DNA from: Lachnospiraceae bacterium UBA1201
GTDB taxonomy: Bacteria; Bacillota; Clostridia; Lachnospirales; Lachnospiraceae
DNA: 64,000 nucleotides
Reading direction: 5' to 3'
NCBI GenBank assembly: GCA_002309675.1
Contig: DBXX01000016.1
Location: forward strand, 1 to 64,000
The position numbers and the translations under genes are program-made. Shown here piece by piece: positions 25,517 to 32,213 of this stretch. The first letter of the stretch is position 1; each line of letters begins with the position of its first letter. The notes under the pieces were generated by a model. It did no database searches, was not told the origin of the DNA, and saw only the letters and a list, made by a program, of their open reading frames with translations.

Positions 25517-26578
25517 TTATTCATAGTAGGCGTAATATACGACCTTTCCATCCTCCACATAGACGAGGATCATGTTTTCCACGATTCCCTTTTCGATATC
25601 GGCTTGCGTCCGACCCGGGTGATCCTTCGGATAGGACATACCGATACCGATTCGCAGATAACGAAGCCCATTGTCCGTGCTCTGTCTGAGGTGGATATAC
25701 GTCTCATACCCCTCAGGCGGCATATAAGGCTTAAAGGATTTTGTCTCCTGATCATACCTGCCGATCGCCAGATGCTGTTTCAGCGAATTAGCATCGATAT
25801 CCTCGTAGGACAGGCGGACATAGAAGAACTCCATCACGCAGAATTCCCGGGTCTTATCTCCTTCCGGTTCTCCATAGGCTATACCCGTAACCTCCGGATC
25901 AATGCCCAGATAATGTCCATCCAGCAGGATCGGGGCATTATCTGCCATATTATCGATCTTAATATCCGCGATCGGAGTATTCACCGTAAACTTCATCGTT
26001 TCGATGTAGGCGGAATTCTCACTGTCATAACGATAGCGGACCGGAACTTCAAAAGTCAGTCCCTCACCAGGCACCTTCTGTTCCTCTTTTGAAATAAAAA
26101 CCAAAGCAACCTTATAGAATACCTGATCATCCCCGGGACGCTCGATCCACTGGAAAACCTTCGATGGATGGGTATAATTCGTCCCGCTGTCCTTATCATA
26201 ATACTTGGATTTTCCGGTGTGATCGGAGATGTAGTAACCGGGCTTATCAAATTGCAGATAATAGGTCGAATAATAGCGATCTCCGACCTTCGCATGATCG
26301 ATCATCGCGAAGTAATAATCCGGTGTATCCATCTTCGGAAACTCCGTCGCCGGTTCGGTGGGCGGTTCAGTGGTCGTTTCGGCGATGGTCGTCGATACCT
26401 CCGTTGTAGGTTCCGCTGTCGTAGGCTCCACCGTCGTTTCCGGGACAGTCCATGCATCCACACTCTCTTCGGACGTAGCCTGAGTTTCGTTGTTGTTCCC
26501 TTTACCGCAGCCTGTCAGGGCTCCGATCGCCAAAAGCAGGCACACTACTGCTAATAGCTTTCTGATACGTTTTGTCAT
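25517..26578 (-). CDS. Thr/Glu/Pro-linker lipoprotein, unknown function
   Basis: A 353-residue lipoprotein. The signal peptide ends in LTGC with Cys24, followed by a PTTAEPTTEVSTT-type Thr/Glu/Pro linker to about residue 80, a cell-wall-spanning spacer. The C-terminal 270 residues form an unrecognised, beta-rich, aromatic-rich domain beginning DTPDYYFAMIDHAKVGDRYY. The ATG at 26578 follows AAGGAAGGAAT. It stands alone between the ABC-2 permease and the FtsX remnant; the remnant starts 5 bp after its stop. Confidence 0.75.
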   Translation of the reverse strand: MTKRIRKLLAVVCLLLAIGALTGCGKGNNNETQATSEESVDAWTVPETTVEPTTAEPTTEVSTTIAETTTEPPTEPATEFPKMDTPDYYFAMIDHAKVGDRYYSTYYLQFDKPGYYISDHTGKSKYYDKDSGTNYTHPSKVFQWIERPGDDQVFYKVALVFISKEEQKVPGEGLTFEVPVRYRYDSENSAYIETMKFTVNTPIADIKIDNMADNAPILLDGHYLGIDPEVTGIAYGEPEGDKTREFCVMEFFYVRLSYEDIDANSLKQHLAIGRYDQETKSFKPYMPPEGYETYIHLRQSTDNGLRYLRIGIGMSYPKDHPGRTQADIEKGIVENMILVYVEDGKVVYYAYYE

Positions 26579-26662
26579 ATTCCTTCCTTATCCCTTTCTC
26601 AATCGGCATTTACGCCGTTGTAGTTTCTCATCCCCTATCTTACCATAAATGCCACCTATTTT

Positions 26663-27454
26663 CTACACCAGTTCTTTCTTCTGATAGCGCACCAATGTCA
26701 TCAGGATCAGCACTGCAAACAGCGCCAGACTGATGACAACAAAGATCGGCCGGATCTCGGAATTCGTGATCACACCACGCGAGTCTGCGAGCGTAAACAC
26801 GGAAATATATTTAAATCCTTCCACCGAACTTCCCATCTCGGATATCACGTTCAGAATATACGCGGCAAATACCATGCCGATGCTGATCCCCAGCATTTTC
26901 TTCGTCTTATGGGTAAATGTGGATATGAACAAGCCCAGCGAAAACAGCACAATGGACGGAAATACGGGGGTAATGCTTAACAGCAGGAGTTGTACATTGT
27001 CCGGGGTCTCCGAGATATTCAGTGCGACCATATTGAACACTCCGAGGAGGATGATCATAGACAGGATGTAGAACATCGAAACGAGGATCTTATCCGTTAC
27101 GACCCTACGTCTGGAGATCGGCAGCGCTGCCAGGTATTCGATCGTTTTCTCGCTCTCTTCTTTCAGAAGGATGTTCGAGCCGAGCAAACAGCTGTAGATT
27201 CCGACGATCAGGTACAGGAACACGAAACCCTCCGACTTCAGCCATCCGAACGCAGTGTCCAGACTCGCGATGTCCATGTTAAATGCCTTCAAGATCTCCG
27301 GGGGAAATGCTTTCAACATCTCGTCTACTTTGCTTCCGTTTTCATCGTTAATGATCGACGGATAAACCATGAAGATCAGCAGTAAGAGCACCAGCATGAT
27401 CCCGGTCCAGATGAGAAAGCCCTTCAGATTTACTTTTAATTCACGTTTGATCAT
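26663..27454 (-). CDS. ABC-2 type transporter permease
   Basis: A 263-residue integral membrane protein with six predicted helices: one near 13-35 and five from about residue 70 on, with a domain between helices 1 and 2 holding MLKAFPPEILKAFNMDIASL. LLGSNILLKEESEKTIEYLAALPISRRRVV is the conserved cytoplasmic coupling loop of ABC-2/ABC-type Na efflux permeases (residues around 105-135). The ATG at 27454 with GGAGGAGC upstream starts 1 bp after the ATPase stop; a longer frame start at 27511 lies inside that gene. Forms an efflux pump with the ATPase. Substrate unknown. Confidence 0.88.
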   Translation of the reverse strand: MIKRELKVNLKGFLIWTGIMLVLLLLIFMVYPSIINDENGSKVDEMLKAFPPEILKAFNMDIASLDTAFGWLKSEGFVFLYLIVGIYSCLLGSNILLKEESEKTIEYLAALPISRRRVVTDKILVSMFYILSMIILLGVFNMVALNISETPDNVQLLLLSITPVFPSIVLFSLGLFISTFTHKTKKMLGISIGMVFAAYILNVISEMGSSVEGFKYISVFTLADSRGVITNSEIRPIFVVISLALFAVLILMTLVRYQKKELV

Positions 27455-27455
27455 C

Positions 27456-28355
27456 TTAGCGCTCCTCCGTGTAATAGTGCATGAACATTTCTTCGAGTGT
27501 CGCTTCTTCAATGAGGATCTTATCGATGCGGTGGTTCGACAGTTTTTTGATCAATGTATCATCCGGCAGTACATTTGCGAACCGCACGGAATGATCTTCT
27601 TTCGAAAGCACTTTTACGCCCAGATCCGATACGAGCGCATCGATGTCATCGGTTTCGACCGTAACAAACTTCAACTGCTTATCGCTGATCTCGTCGACCG
27701 GACCGGCTTTTATGAGTTCTCCGCCGCGGATGATTCCGACACGGTCACAGATTCGCGAGACCTCGCTCAAAATATGCGTGGAATAAAAGACCGTGTTGCC
27801 TTTTTCACGTTCTTCTTTCAACAGTTCATAAAAAACGTTCTGCATGATGGGATCCAGACCGCTCGTCGGCTCATCCATGATGATGAGCTCCGGCCCGTGC
27901 ATCAGCGCCAATATGATCCCGACTTTCTTCAGATTTCCCAGAGAAAGATCTTCGATCTTCTTCGACTCATCAAGTTTCAGTCGCTCGACCAACTCTTTTC
28001 TTCTCTCATGGATCCCGGCTGCACGCTCGTATTTTCCGTAAAAACTCTCGTGATGATCGAATATCCCTTTTACGGTAAGGTCATCGTATAAGAAGACCTC
28101 ACTCGGCAGATAGCCGATCCTGCTTTTCGCCTCTATATCATCCCGGTCCAGTTCTTTTCCGTGAAACAAGACTGAGCCCGAATCTTTATTGATCAGATTC
28201 ATGATCGAACGGATCGTCGTAGATTTACCGGCTCCGTTCGGCCCGATGAAGCCGAATATCTCCCCGCACTCTAATTTCAGCGAAAGGTTCTCGACTCCCT
28301 TCACCTTACCATAGTATTTGGTAAGGTTTTTGATCTCCAAAATCGTTTCACCCAT
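27456..28355 (-). CDS. ABC-2 type transporter ATPase
   Basis: A 299-residue ATPase. Walker A GPNGAGKST, Q-loop IGYLPSEVFLY, signature LSLGNLKKV, Walker B LIIMDEPTSGLDP and H-loop YSTHILSEV, then an 80-residue C-terminal regulatory part of the DrrA/CcmA/NatA group. The signature LSLGNLKKV departs from LSGGQ in the way common in this group. The ATG at 28355 follows TAGGAGAAG. Operon: GNAT (28900), ATPase, permease, with the promoter at 29017-29045. Confidence 0.92.
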   Translation of the reverse strand: MGETILEIKNLTKYYGKVKGVENLSLKLECGEIFGFIGPNGAGKSTTIRSIMNLINKDSGSVLFHGKELDRDDIEAKSRIGYLPSEVFLYDDLTVKGIFDHHESFYGKYERAAGIHERRKELVERLKLDESKKIEDLSLGNLKKVGIILALMHGPELIIMDEPTSGLDPIMQNVFYELLKEEREKGNTVFYSTHILSEVSRICDRVGIIRGGELIKAGPVDEISDKQLKFVTVETDDIDALVSDLGVKVLSKEDHSVRFANVLPDDTLIKKLSNHRIDKILIEEATLEEMFMHYYTEER

Positions 28356-28438
28356 ACTTCTTCTCCTATTTGGTCTTTCTTCGACCTGTTCGCCCGCGGT
28401 CACCCCCGATTCCGCTTAGCATCCTAAGCCACGCACGC

Positions 28439-28900
28439 CTATCGCAGCGACATCACATAGATCTGGCAAGGGTTCAGTTCATCCCATAAGGTCGGAAGCA
28501 TTTCGAACTCCTTAAAACCAAGCGCTCTGTAAAACAGGTTCGTCCTGTCATAGTCCTCATACAGTCCCATTTGAACCGTCTTCACCTGCATGAAGGAATA
28601 CCCTCCGTCTACGGCTACCTCCTTCGCCCTCTGGAACATCGCCTTTCCGATTCCTGCCCTGTGATAGTCCATGAGCACGCCCATCACGTGGATCTCCATA
28701 GTATCCCTTCCCGTTTCTTTCAGACATAAAAAGCCAACCGGTTTTCCTTCGTCAAAGGCTGCGATCAAAGGAAGTCCGGCGCTCTCTTTTATATAGTTTT
28801 CGCGTGTCTCGCTGACCCCGAACCAATCGGGCAATGCTTCCAAAACCAGACGCGTGATCTGTTGTTTTTCATTTCCATCGTCTACTACTCTGATATCCAT
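28439..28900 (-). CDS. GNAT-family N-acetyltransferase
   Basis: A 153-residue single GNAT domain. MGVLMDYHRAGIGKAMFQRA (about residues 74-93) is the acetyl-CoA pyrophosphate loop (Q/RxxGxG/A), and FYRALGFKEFEMLPTLWDE the C-terminal motif B. The sequence resembles PhnO/aminoglycoside-like acetyltransferases of Firmicutes with an ending NPCQIYVMSL. The ATG at 28900 follows AAAGGAAAAC; the longer frame start at 28981 has none. Promoter TTGACA/TACATT upstream. Substrate not predictable. Confidence 0.88.
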   Translation of the reverse strand: MDIRVVDDGNEKQQITRLVLEALPDWFGVSETRENYIKESAGLPLIAAFDEGKPVGFLCLKETGRDTMEIHVMGVLMDYHRAGIGKAMFQRAKEVAVDGGYSFMQVKTVQMGLYEDYDRTNLFYRALGFKEFEMLPTLWDELNPCQIYVMSLR

Positions 28901-29016
28901 AGTTTTCCTTTCCCAACTCTCTGCCGTTATCATCGGTAAAATGGCCACACGATCGTAAATTCCGCCGTGAACAGCCGACACCCATCCGCCCGAAATACAT
29001 TATTCAACCCACTAAA

Positions 29017-29045
29017 AATGTAGCATTTTCGGTACTATATGTCAA
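29017..29045 (-). promoter_or_regulatory. promoter of the GNAT-ABC-2 operon
   Basis: TTGACA and TACATT with a 17-base spacer, about 115 bases before the GNAT start. Confidence 0.75.
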
Positions 29046-29081
29046 CCGGATAATCGGTTTCTAAAGGCTTCATCTGCCCTG

Positions 29082-29118
29082 AAAAAAAGCGAAAGGCTGC
29101 CGGAGCACGGCAGCCTTT
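29082..29118 (-). terminator. terminator after the marR-like gene
   Basis: AAAGGCTGCCG/CGGCAGCCTTT stem of 11 perfect pairs and a short loop, then CGC and seven T residues on the minus strand. Confidence 0.85.
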
Positions 29119-29143
29119 CTTGTATCGCAAAACAAGCGAAATA

Positions 29144-29731
29144 TTATTCTGTTCCGAGCAGTTTATCCAGCAGATCAGAAAGCGTCTGCTTCTCATCTTC
29201 GGTCAGGCGACCGAAGAGTTCATCCAGGAAGGAATCTCTCTCCGAGCGGATCTCTTCCGCGCGGACAGCGCCCATTTCTGTAAGCTTCAGTAAGGTAGCG
29301 CGCTTATCGTTTTCGTCGATAACGCGAACCAGGTATCCGTCGTCCTCCAGACGGCTGACAACTTCCGACGCCGAGGATGCGTTGATGCCGGCTGCCGCCG
29401 CCAGATCCTTCTGGCGAATGCCTTCCGGATATTCGCTGATGATGGTCAGCAAACGCTCACGGCTCATGCCTCTGCCCATCGGGCCGGCAGGTCCCTTTCC
29501 GAAACCGGGACGACCGCAGCCGGGCTTTCCGCCCATACCGAACGGCGGCTGAAAAGGTGCCCTACCCGGACCTCCGAGGCCGGGTTTACCACCCATGCCT
29601 CCAAAGCCGGGCTGACCACCCATGCCAAAAGGCGGGCGGAACGGCGTCTGACCGCTCTCTTTCATCTTCATCATACCAAGTACTTTGGGTAAACTCATCA
29701 TTTTTCTGAAAAGATCTCTGTTACTTACCAT
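29144..29731 (-). CDS. MarR-family regulator with Gly/Pro/Phe-rich N-terminal region
   Basis: A 195-residue protein. Residues 1-25 are basic and Met-rich, 28-88 form a low-complexity Gly/Pro/Phe/Met/Lys region with repeated PPFGMGG and GMGGKPG units, and 89-195 are a MarR winged-helix domain: EYPEGIRQKDLAAAAGINASSASEVVSRLEDDGYLVRVIDENDKRATLLKLTEMG with the DxRA-like wing NDKRA. The C terminus (DELFGRLTEDEKQTLSDLLDKLL) is the MarR dimerisation helix. The ATG at 29731 follows AAAGGAGAG. The promoter overlaps two copies of a palindrome, which strongly suggests autorepression. Target genes beyond itself are not visible nearby. The same architecture is seen in some Clostridia MarR proteins, usually beside ABC exporters. 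Confidence 0.88.
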   Translation of the reverse strand: MVSNRDLFRKMMSLPKVLGMMKMKESGQTPFRPPFGMGGQPGFGGMGGKPGLGGPGRAPFQPPFGMGGKPGCGRPGFGKGPAGPMGRGMSRERLLTIISEYPEGIRQKDLAAAAGINASSASEVVSRLEDDGYLVRVIDENDKRATLLKLTEMGAVRAEEIRSERDSFLDELFGRLTEDEKQTLSDLLDKLLGTE

Positions 29732-29759
29732 TTTTTTCTCTCCTTTTCTTATGTGTATT

Positions 29760-29800
29760 ACTTCGGTTCCGAACTAATTATACTTCGGTTCCGAACTAAT
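29760..29800 (-). promoter_or_regulatory. twin palindromic operator, probable MarR binding sites
   Basis: A 19-bp sequence occurs twice in direct orientation (29760-29778 and 29782-29800), 22 bp apart, two helical turns. Each copy holds the palindrome TTCGG-TT-CCGAA (29762-29773 and 29784-29795). One copy lies in the -35/-10 spacer, the other just after the -10. Confidence 0.8.
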
Positions 29801-29805
29801 GTCAA
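29777..29805 (-). promoter_or_regulatory. marR-like gene promoter
   Basis: Perfect consensus TTGACA and TATAAT with a 17-base spacer. Transcription would start near 29770, inside the second operator copy, giving a leader of about 40 bases. Confidence 0.9.
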
Positions 29806-29846
29806 GAGGTTTTTCAAATAAAATTTTAAGTTTCTTTCTGTTCCTC

Positions 29847-29884
29847 GAAAAAAAACCGGGAAGCCTCATTGCGAAGGCTTCCCG
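29847..29884 (-). terminator. strong terminator with no coding gene before it
   Basis: CGGGAAGCCT/AGGCTTCCCG, 10 perfect pairs with an 8-base loop, followed by a GG and a run of eight or nine T residues on the minus strand. It would end any transcript coming from the c-di-GMP riboswitch promoter about 340 bp upstream. Confidence 0.85.
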
Positions 29885-29910
29885 AAGCAGTCATAAAGAA
29901 TTTTAGAAAC

Positions 29911-29954
29911 GCAAATGCCCCGTTAAACTAGGGGAAAGTTAACGGAGCACTTGC
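29911..29954. other. long inverted repeat in the riboswitch-marR gap
   Basis: Nineteen-base arms matching at 16 positions around a 6-base loop; the central CCGTTAA/TTAACGG part is perfect. The loop side also offers a CCCC/GGGG pairing (TGCCCC with AGGGG), so two alternative folds are possible. No T run follows on either strand. Confidence 0.6.
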
Positions 29955-29973
29955 ATGTGTAAATAAGGAAGGG

Positions 29974-30132
29974 ATGTATACAAAAAAAGTCAGTAAACGA
30001 TTTCAGGTTGAAGATCCGGTATTGACCGCATGTTACAGGCATTTTTTCGGGCCTGTATCGGAAGAAGAAAATGGGATAAAAAAAACTCCCCGGCTAAATT
30101 CCGTGGAGACAAAAACATACAAAAATAAATGA
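29974..30132 (+). CDS. candidate small protein, 52 residues (uncertain)
   Basis: A 52-codon frame on the plus strand with ATG at 29974 and AAGGAAGGG directly before it (short spacing). It encodes a charged product beginning MYTKKVSKRFQVEDPVLTAC. It runs antisense to the leader and terminator of the c-di-GMP riboswitch transcript and ends 2 bp inside the aptamer. A weak promoter (TTGCGA, 17 bases, CATAAA) and the long inverted repeat lie upstream. No family recognised; it could be chance. Confidence 0.3.
   Translation: MYTKKVSKRFQVEDPVLTACYRHFFGPVSEEENGIKKTPRLNSVETKTYKNK
30078..30108 (-). terminator. terminator of the c-di-GMP riboswitch
   Basis: CTCCACGG/CCGGGGAG stem (8 positions, one mismatch) with a 7-base loop and eight T residues, about 22 bases after the aptamer. 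GTGGACA in the aptamer 3' half can pair partly with TGTC/CCAC at the terminator's 5' arm, a possible switching helix. Confidence 0.85.
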
Positions 30133-30208
30133 TAGCAGCTGGCTGTCCACTTCACATGGACCCTATAGCTTTGCGTCCTTATCTTACGATAAGTTTGCCC
30201 CACATATC
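30131..30208 (-). ncRNA. cyclic di-GMP-I (GEMM-I) riboswitch aptamer
   Basis: Minus-strand sequence matches the class consensus: GGGCAAAC, a CTTATC-GTAA-GATAAG stem capped by a GNRA tetraloop, the invariant GGACGCAAAGC, then TATAGGGTCC, a variable arm and GGACAGCC that closes the ligand pocket, with GATA/TATC closing P1. It senses c-di-GMP. Its own promoter and terminator surround it, but no protein gene follows for about 350 bp until marR, which has its own promoter. Confidence 0.95.
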
Positions 30209-30230
30209 TTCTTCAATTTTCAACAACTTG

Positions 30231-30259
30231 ATTATACCAAGCATATTTCGTCTTGTCAA
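30231..30259 (-). promoter_or_regulatory. promoter of the c-di-GMP riboswitch transcript
   Basis: Consensus TTGACA and TATAAT with a 17-base spacer, about 22 bases before the aptamer. It lies just after the radA stop codon. Confidence 0.9.
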
Positions 30260-30289
30260 TAGGTTTTTTCAAAATTTTTTAGAAAAATT

Positions 30290-31693
30290 TTAGATTTCCG
30301 TTTTTGCGGGTTTTGAAGCGAATTCTTTGAGCTTTCGATAGACATCACCCACGTGTTCGATCCCGATACATGTAACGTTTTTGGGGATCTGCAGCTGTTT
30401 TACGGCAACGGCCGGAAGCATGCAGAGCGAGAAGCCGAGCTTTGCGGCTTCGTTCAAACGCTGCTGCGCCATAGAGACCTGGCGCACCTCACCCGTCAGA
30501 CCTACTTCGCCGAATACGAGCAGATTTTCCGGAATGACCAGATCACGGTAACTGGAGATCAATGCAGTCAGAATGCCCAGATCCAACGACGGCTCTGCGA
30601 TGCGCATACCGCCGGCGATATTGATGTACACGTCGTACTCATACATAGGCAGATTCAGTTTCTTCTCGAGCACCGCGGTCAAAAGCTGCACGCGGTTCGG
30701 ATCCGCTCCTGTCGTATTACGACGGGGCAGGTTCAAATTCGTGCGCGCAACGAGCGCCTGGATCTCCAAAAGAACCGGACGCGTGCCTTCCATGGCACAG
30801 GTCACTACCGAACCGGGAGCCTCCACAGGACGCCCCTTAAGCATATACTCCGACGGATTTGCAACGGGAACCAGACCGGTCTCCTGCATTTCGAAGACAC
30901 CGATCTCATTTGTCGAACCGAAACGATTTTTCACAGCGCGAAGCAGACGATAGGCCACGCTCCGCTCCCCTTCAAAATATAGAACAGTATCCACCATATG
31001 CTCGAGAACGCGAGGTCCCGCGACCACGCCTTCCTTCGTCACATGACCGACCAGGAAGATCGGGATTCCGAGGCCCTTACTGAGCATCAAAAATACGTTT
31101 GTCGCCTCACGCACCTGCGTTACACTGCCCGGTGAGGAAGGAACTTCCTCATGAAACATGGTCTGAATGGAGTCTATGATGACGATATCCGGGTTTTCCG
31201 AGCGAATGGTATCTTCGATAGGGCGCAGGTTCGTCTCGCAGTATAAAAGCATGGTATCGGAAAATGCACCCATACGGTCCGCGCGCATGCGGATCTGCTT
31301 CGCACTCTCCTCACCGGAAATATACAAGACGCGCTTACCGTCGGAAGCCAGGTTCCGGCACATCTGCAAAAGGATCGTGGACTTTCCGATACCGGGATCA
31401 CCCCCGACTAAAACCAGCGATCCGGGTACGATACCGCCGCCCAGGACACGGTCCAGCTCACTGATATGCGTGGAGATACGGGCATGCTCCGCCGTGGAAA
31501 CCTCATTGATCGCCACCGGTTTCACAGGATCCAGGACCGGGCGGGAAATGCTTCCCTTCCCGGAACTCTTCGGTGCCTTCGGTTCCTCAACGAAACTGTT
31601 CCACTCTTTGCATGCCGGACACTGTCCGAGCCATTTGCTGCTTTCATATCCGCATTCCTTACAGAAGAATGCGACGTCCTTTGCTTTCGCCAT
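30290..31693 (-). CDS. radA: DNA repair protein RadA (Sms)
   Basis: A 467-residue RadA. A C4 zinc finger (Cys11, 14, 25, 28), a RecA-like ATPase with Walker A GDPGIGKS at 98-105, the RadA-specific KNRFG motif near 251, and a C-terminal Lon-like S5 fold domain. RadA promotes branch migration of recombination intermediates. The ATG at 31693 follows GGGGAG; an upstream in-frame start at 31723 has none. It follows the clpC operon and the 138-residue gene, with a hairpin in between, as commonly seen in Firmicutes (clpC-radA linkage). Confidence 0.97.
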   Translation of the reverse strand: MAKAKDVAFFCKECGYESSKWLGQCPACKEWNSFVEEPKAPKSSGKGSISRPVLDPVKPVAINEVSTAEHARISTHISELDRVLGGGIVPGSLVLVGGDPGIGKSTILLQMCRNLASDGKRVLYISGEESAKQIRMRADRMGAFSDTMLLYCETNLRPIEDTIRSENPDIVIIDSIQTMFHEEVPSSPGSVTQVREATNVFLMLSKGLGIPIFLVGHVTKEGVVAGPRVLEHMVDTVLYFEGERSVAYRLLRAVKNRFGSTNEIGVFEMQETGLVPVANPSEYMLKGRPVEAPGSVVTCAMEGTRPVLLEIQALVARTNLNLPRRNTTGADPNRVQLLTAVLEKKLNLPMYEYDVYINIAGGMRIAEPSLDLGILTALISSYRDLVIPENLLVFGEVGLTGEVRQVSMAQQRLNEAAKLGFSLCMLPAVAVKQLQIPKNVTCIGIEHVGDVYRKLKEFASKPAKTEI

Positions 31694-31729
31694 TTGAACT
31701 CCCCAAAATGTCAGATCTCGCACAAAACC

Positions 31730-31767
31730 ATGCGCGGATCATTCTTTTAACGAATGATCCGCCGCAT
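31730..31767 (-). terminator. hairpin between the 138-residue gene and radA
   Basis: ATGCG-G-CGGATCATTC pairing with GAATGATCCG-CGCAT: 15 pairs with one bulged base and a 7-base loop, followed by GGTTTTG. The T run is short, so it may act as a partial terminator that lowers radA expression. Confidence 0.6.
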
Positions 31768-31778
31768 AGAGAGCGATA

Positions 31779-32195
31779 TTATTCATGCTTCTTGATCGTT
31801 ACTTCGACCGGCTTTTCCTGCTCCAATTCGATATTGAGCGCAAGCTTTCCTCCGAGGTTGGTGCGCAGCAGATCTACCTGCTTATTGTCCAGATATACCT
31901 CGTAGTCTGTCTCATCCTCGAGCATCACGATGACCTGTGCGGTCTTCGGACCCTCGACTGTGAAACTAACGCCGTCTTTTGTGGTCGTGTAATCAAACAC
32001 GGACGTACCCGGAACCGACTCGTACGCAAACAATCCGTTGCGCTCCAGCTTCGTGATCTCTTCGAAGGTCTTTACCTTGAAAATATCTCCGCCAAAGGAA
32101 AAGCCGTCCAGCTTTGCCTTCTGTGCGAGGGTATAGTCCCCGAAGCAAAGTTTTCCGTCTGCCTGCTGCTTGATCAATTCTTTTACGACTGCCAT
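31779..32195 (-). CDS. conserved small protein, sometimes labelled endosialidase; function unknown
   Basis: A 138-residue soluble protein. It starts MAVVKELIKQQADGKLCFGDY, continues with KLDGFSFGGDIFKVKTFEEITKLERNGLF in two beta-rich halves and ends with NLGGKLALNIELEQ. The same short protein is conserved in Lachnospiraceae and is sometimes called endosialidase in databases, but nothing here looks like a glycosidase active site. The ATG at 32195 follows AGGAGG, 18 bp after clpC, so it is probably co-transcribed with the stress operon. Confidence 0.75.
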   Translation of the reverse strand: MAVVKELIKQQADGKLCFGDYTLAQKAKLDGFSFGGDIFKVKTFEEITKLERNGLFAYESVPGTSVFDYTTTKDGVSFTVEGPKTAQVIVMLEDETDYEVYLDNKQVDLLRTNLGGKLALNIELEQEKPVEVTIKKHE

Positions 32196-32213
32196 TTTGT
32201 TGCCTCCTGCATG

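Noticed and set aside
29955..30085. Minus-strand 39-codon frame after the riboswitch
   Set aside because: Starts at an ATG without a ribosome site and has a Cys/Phe/Thr-rich, unlikely composition.
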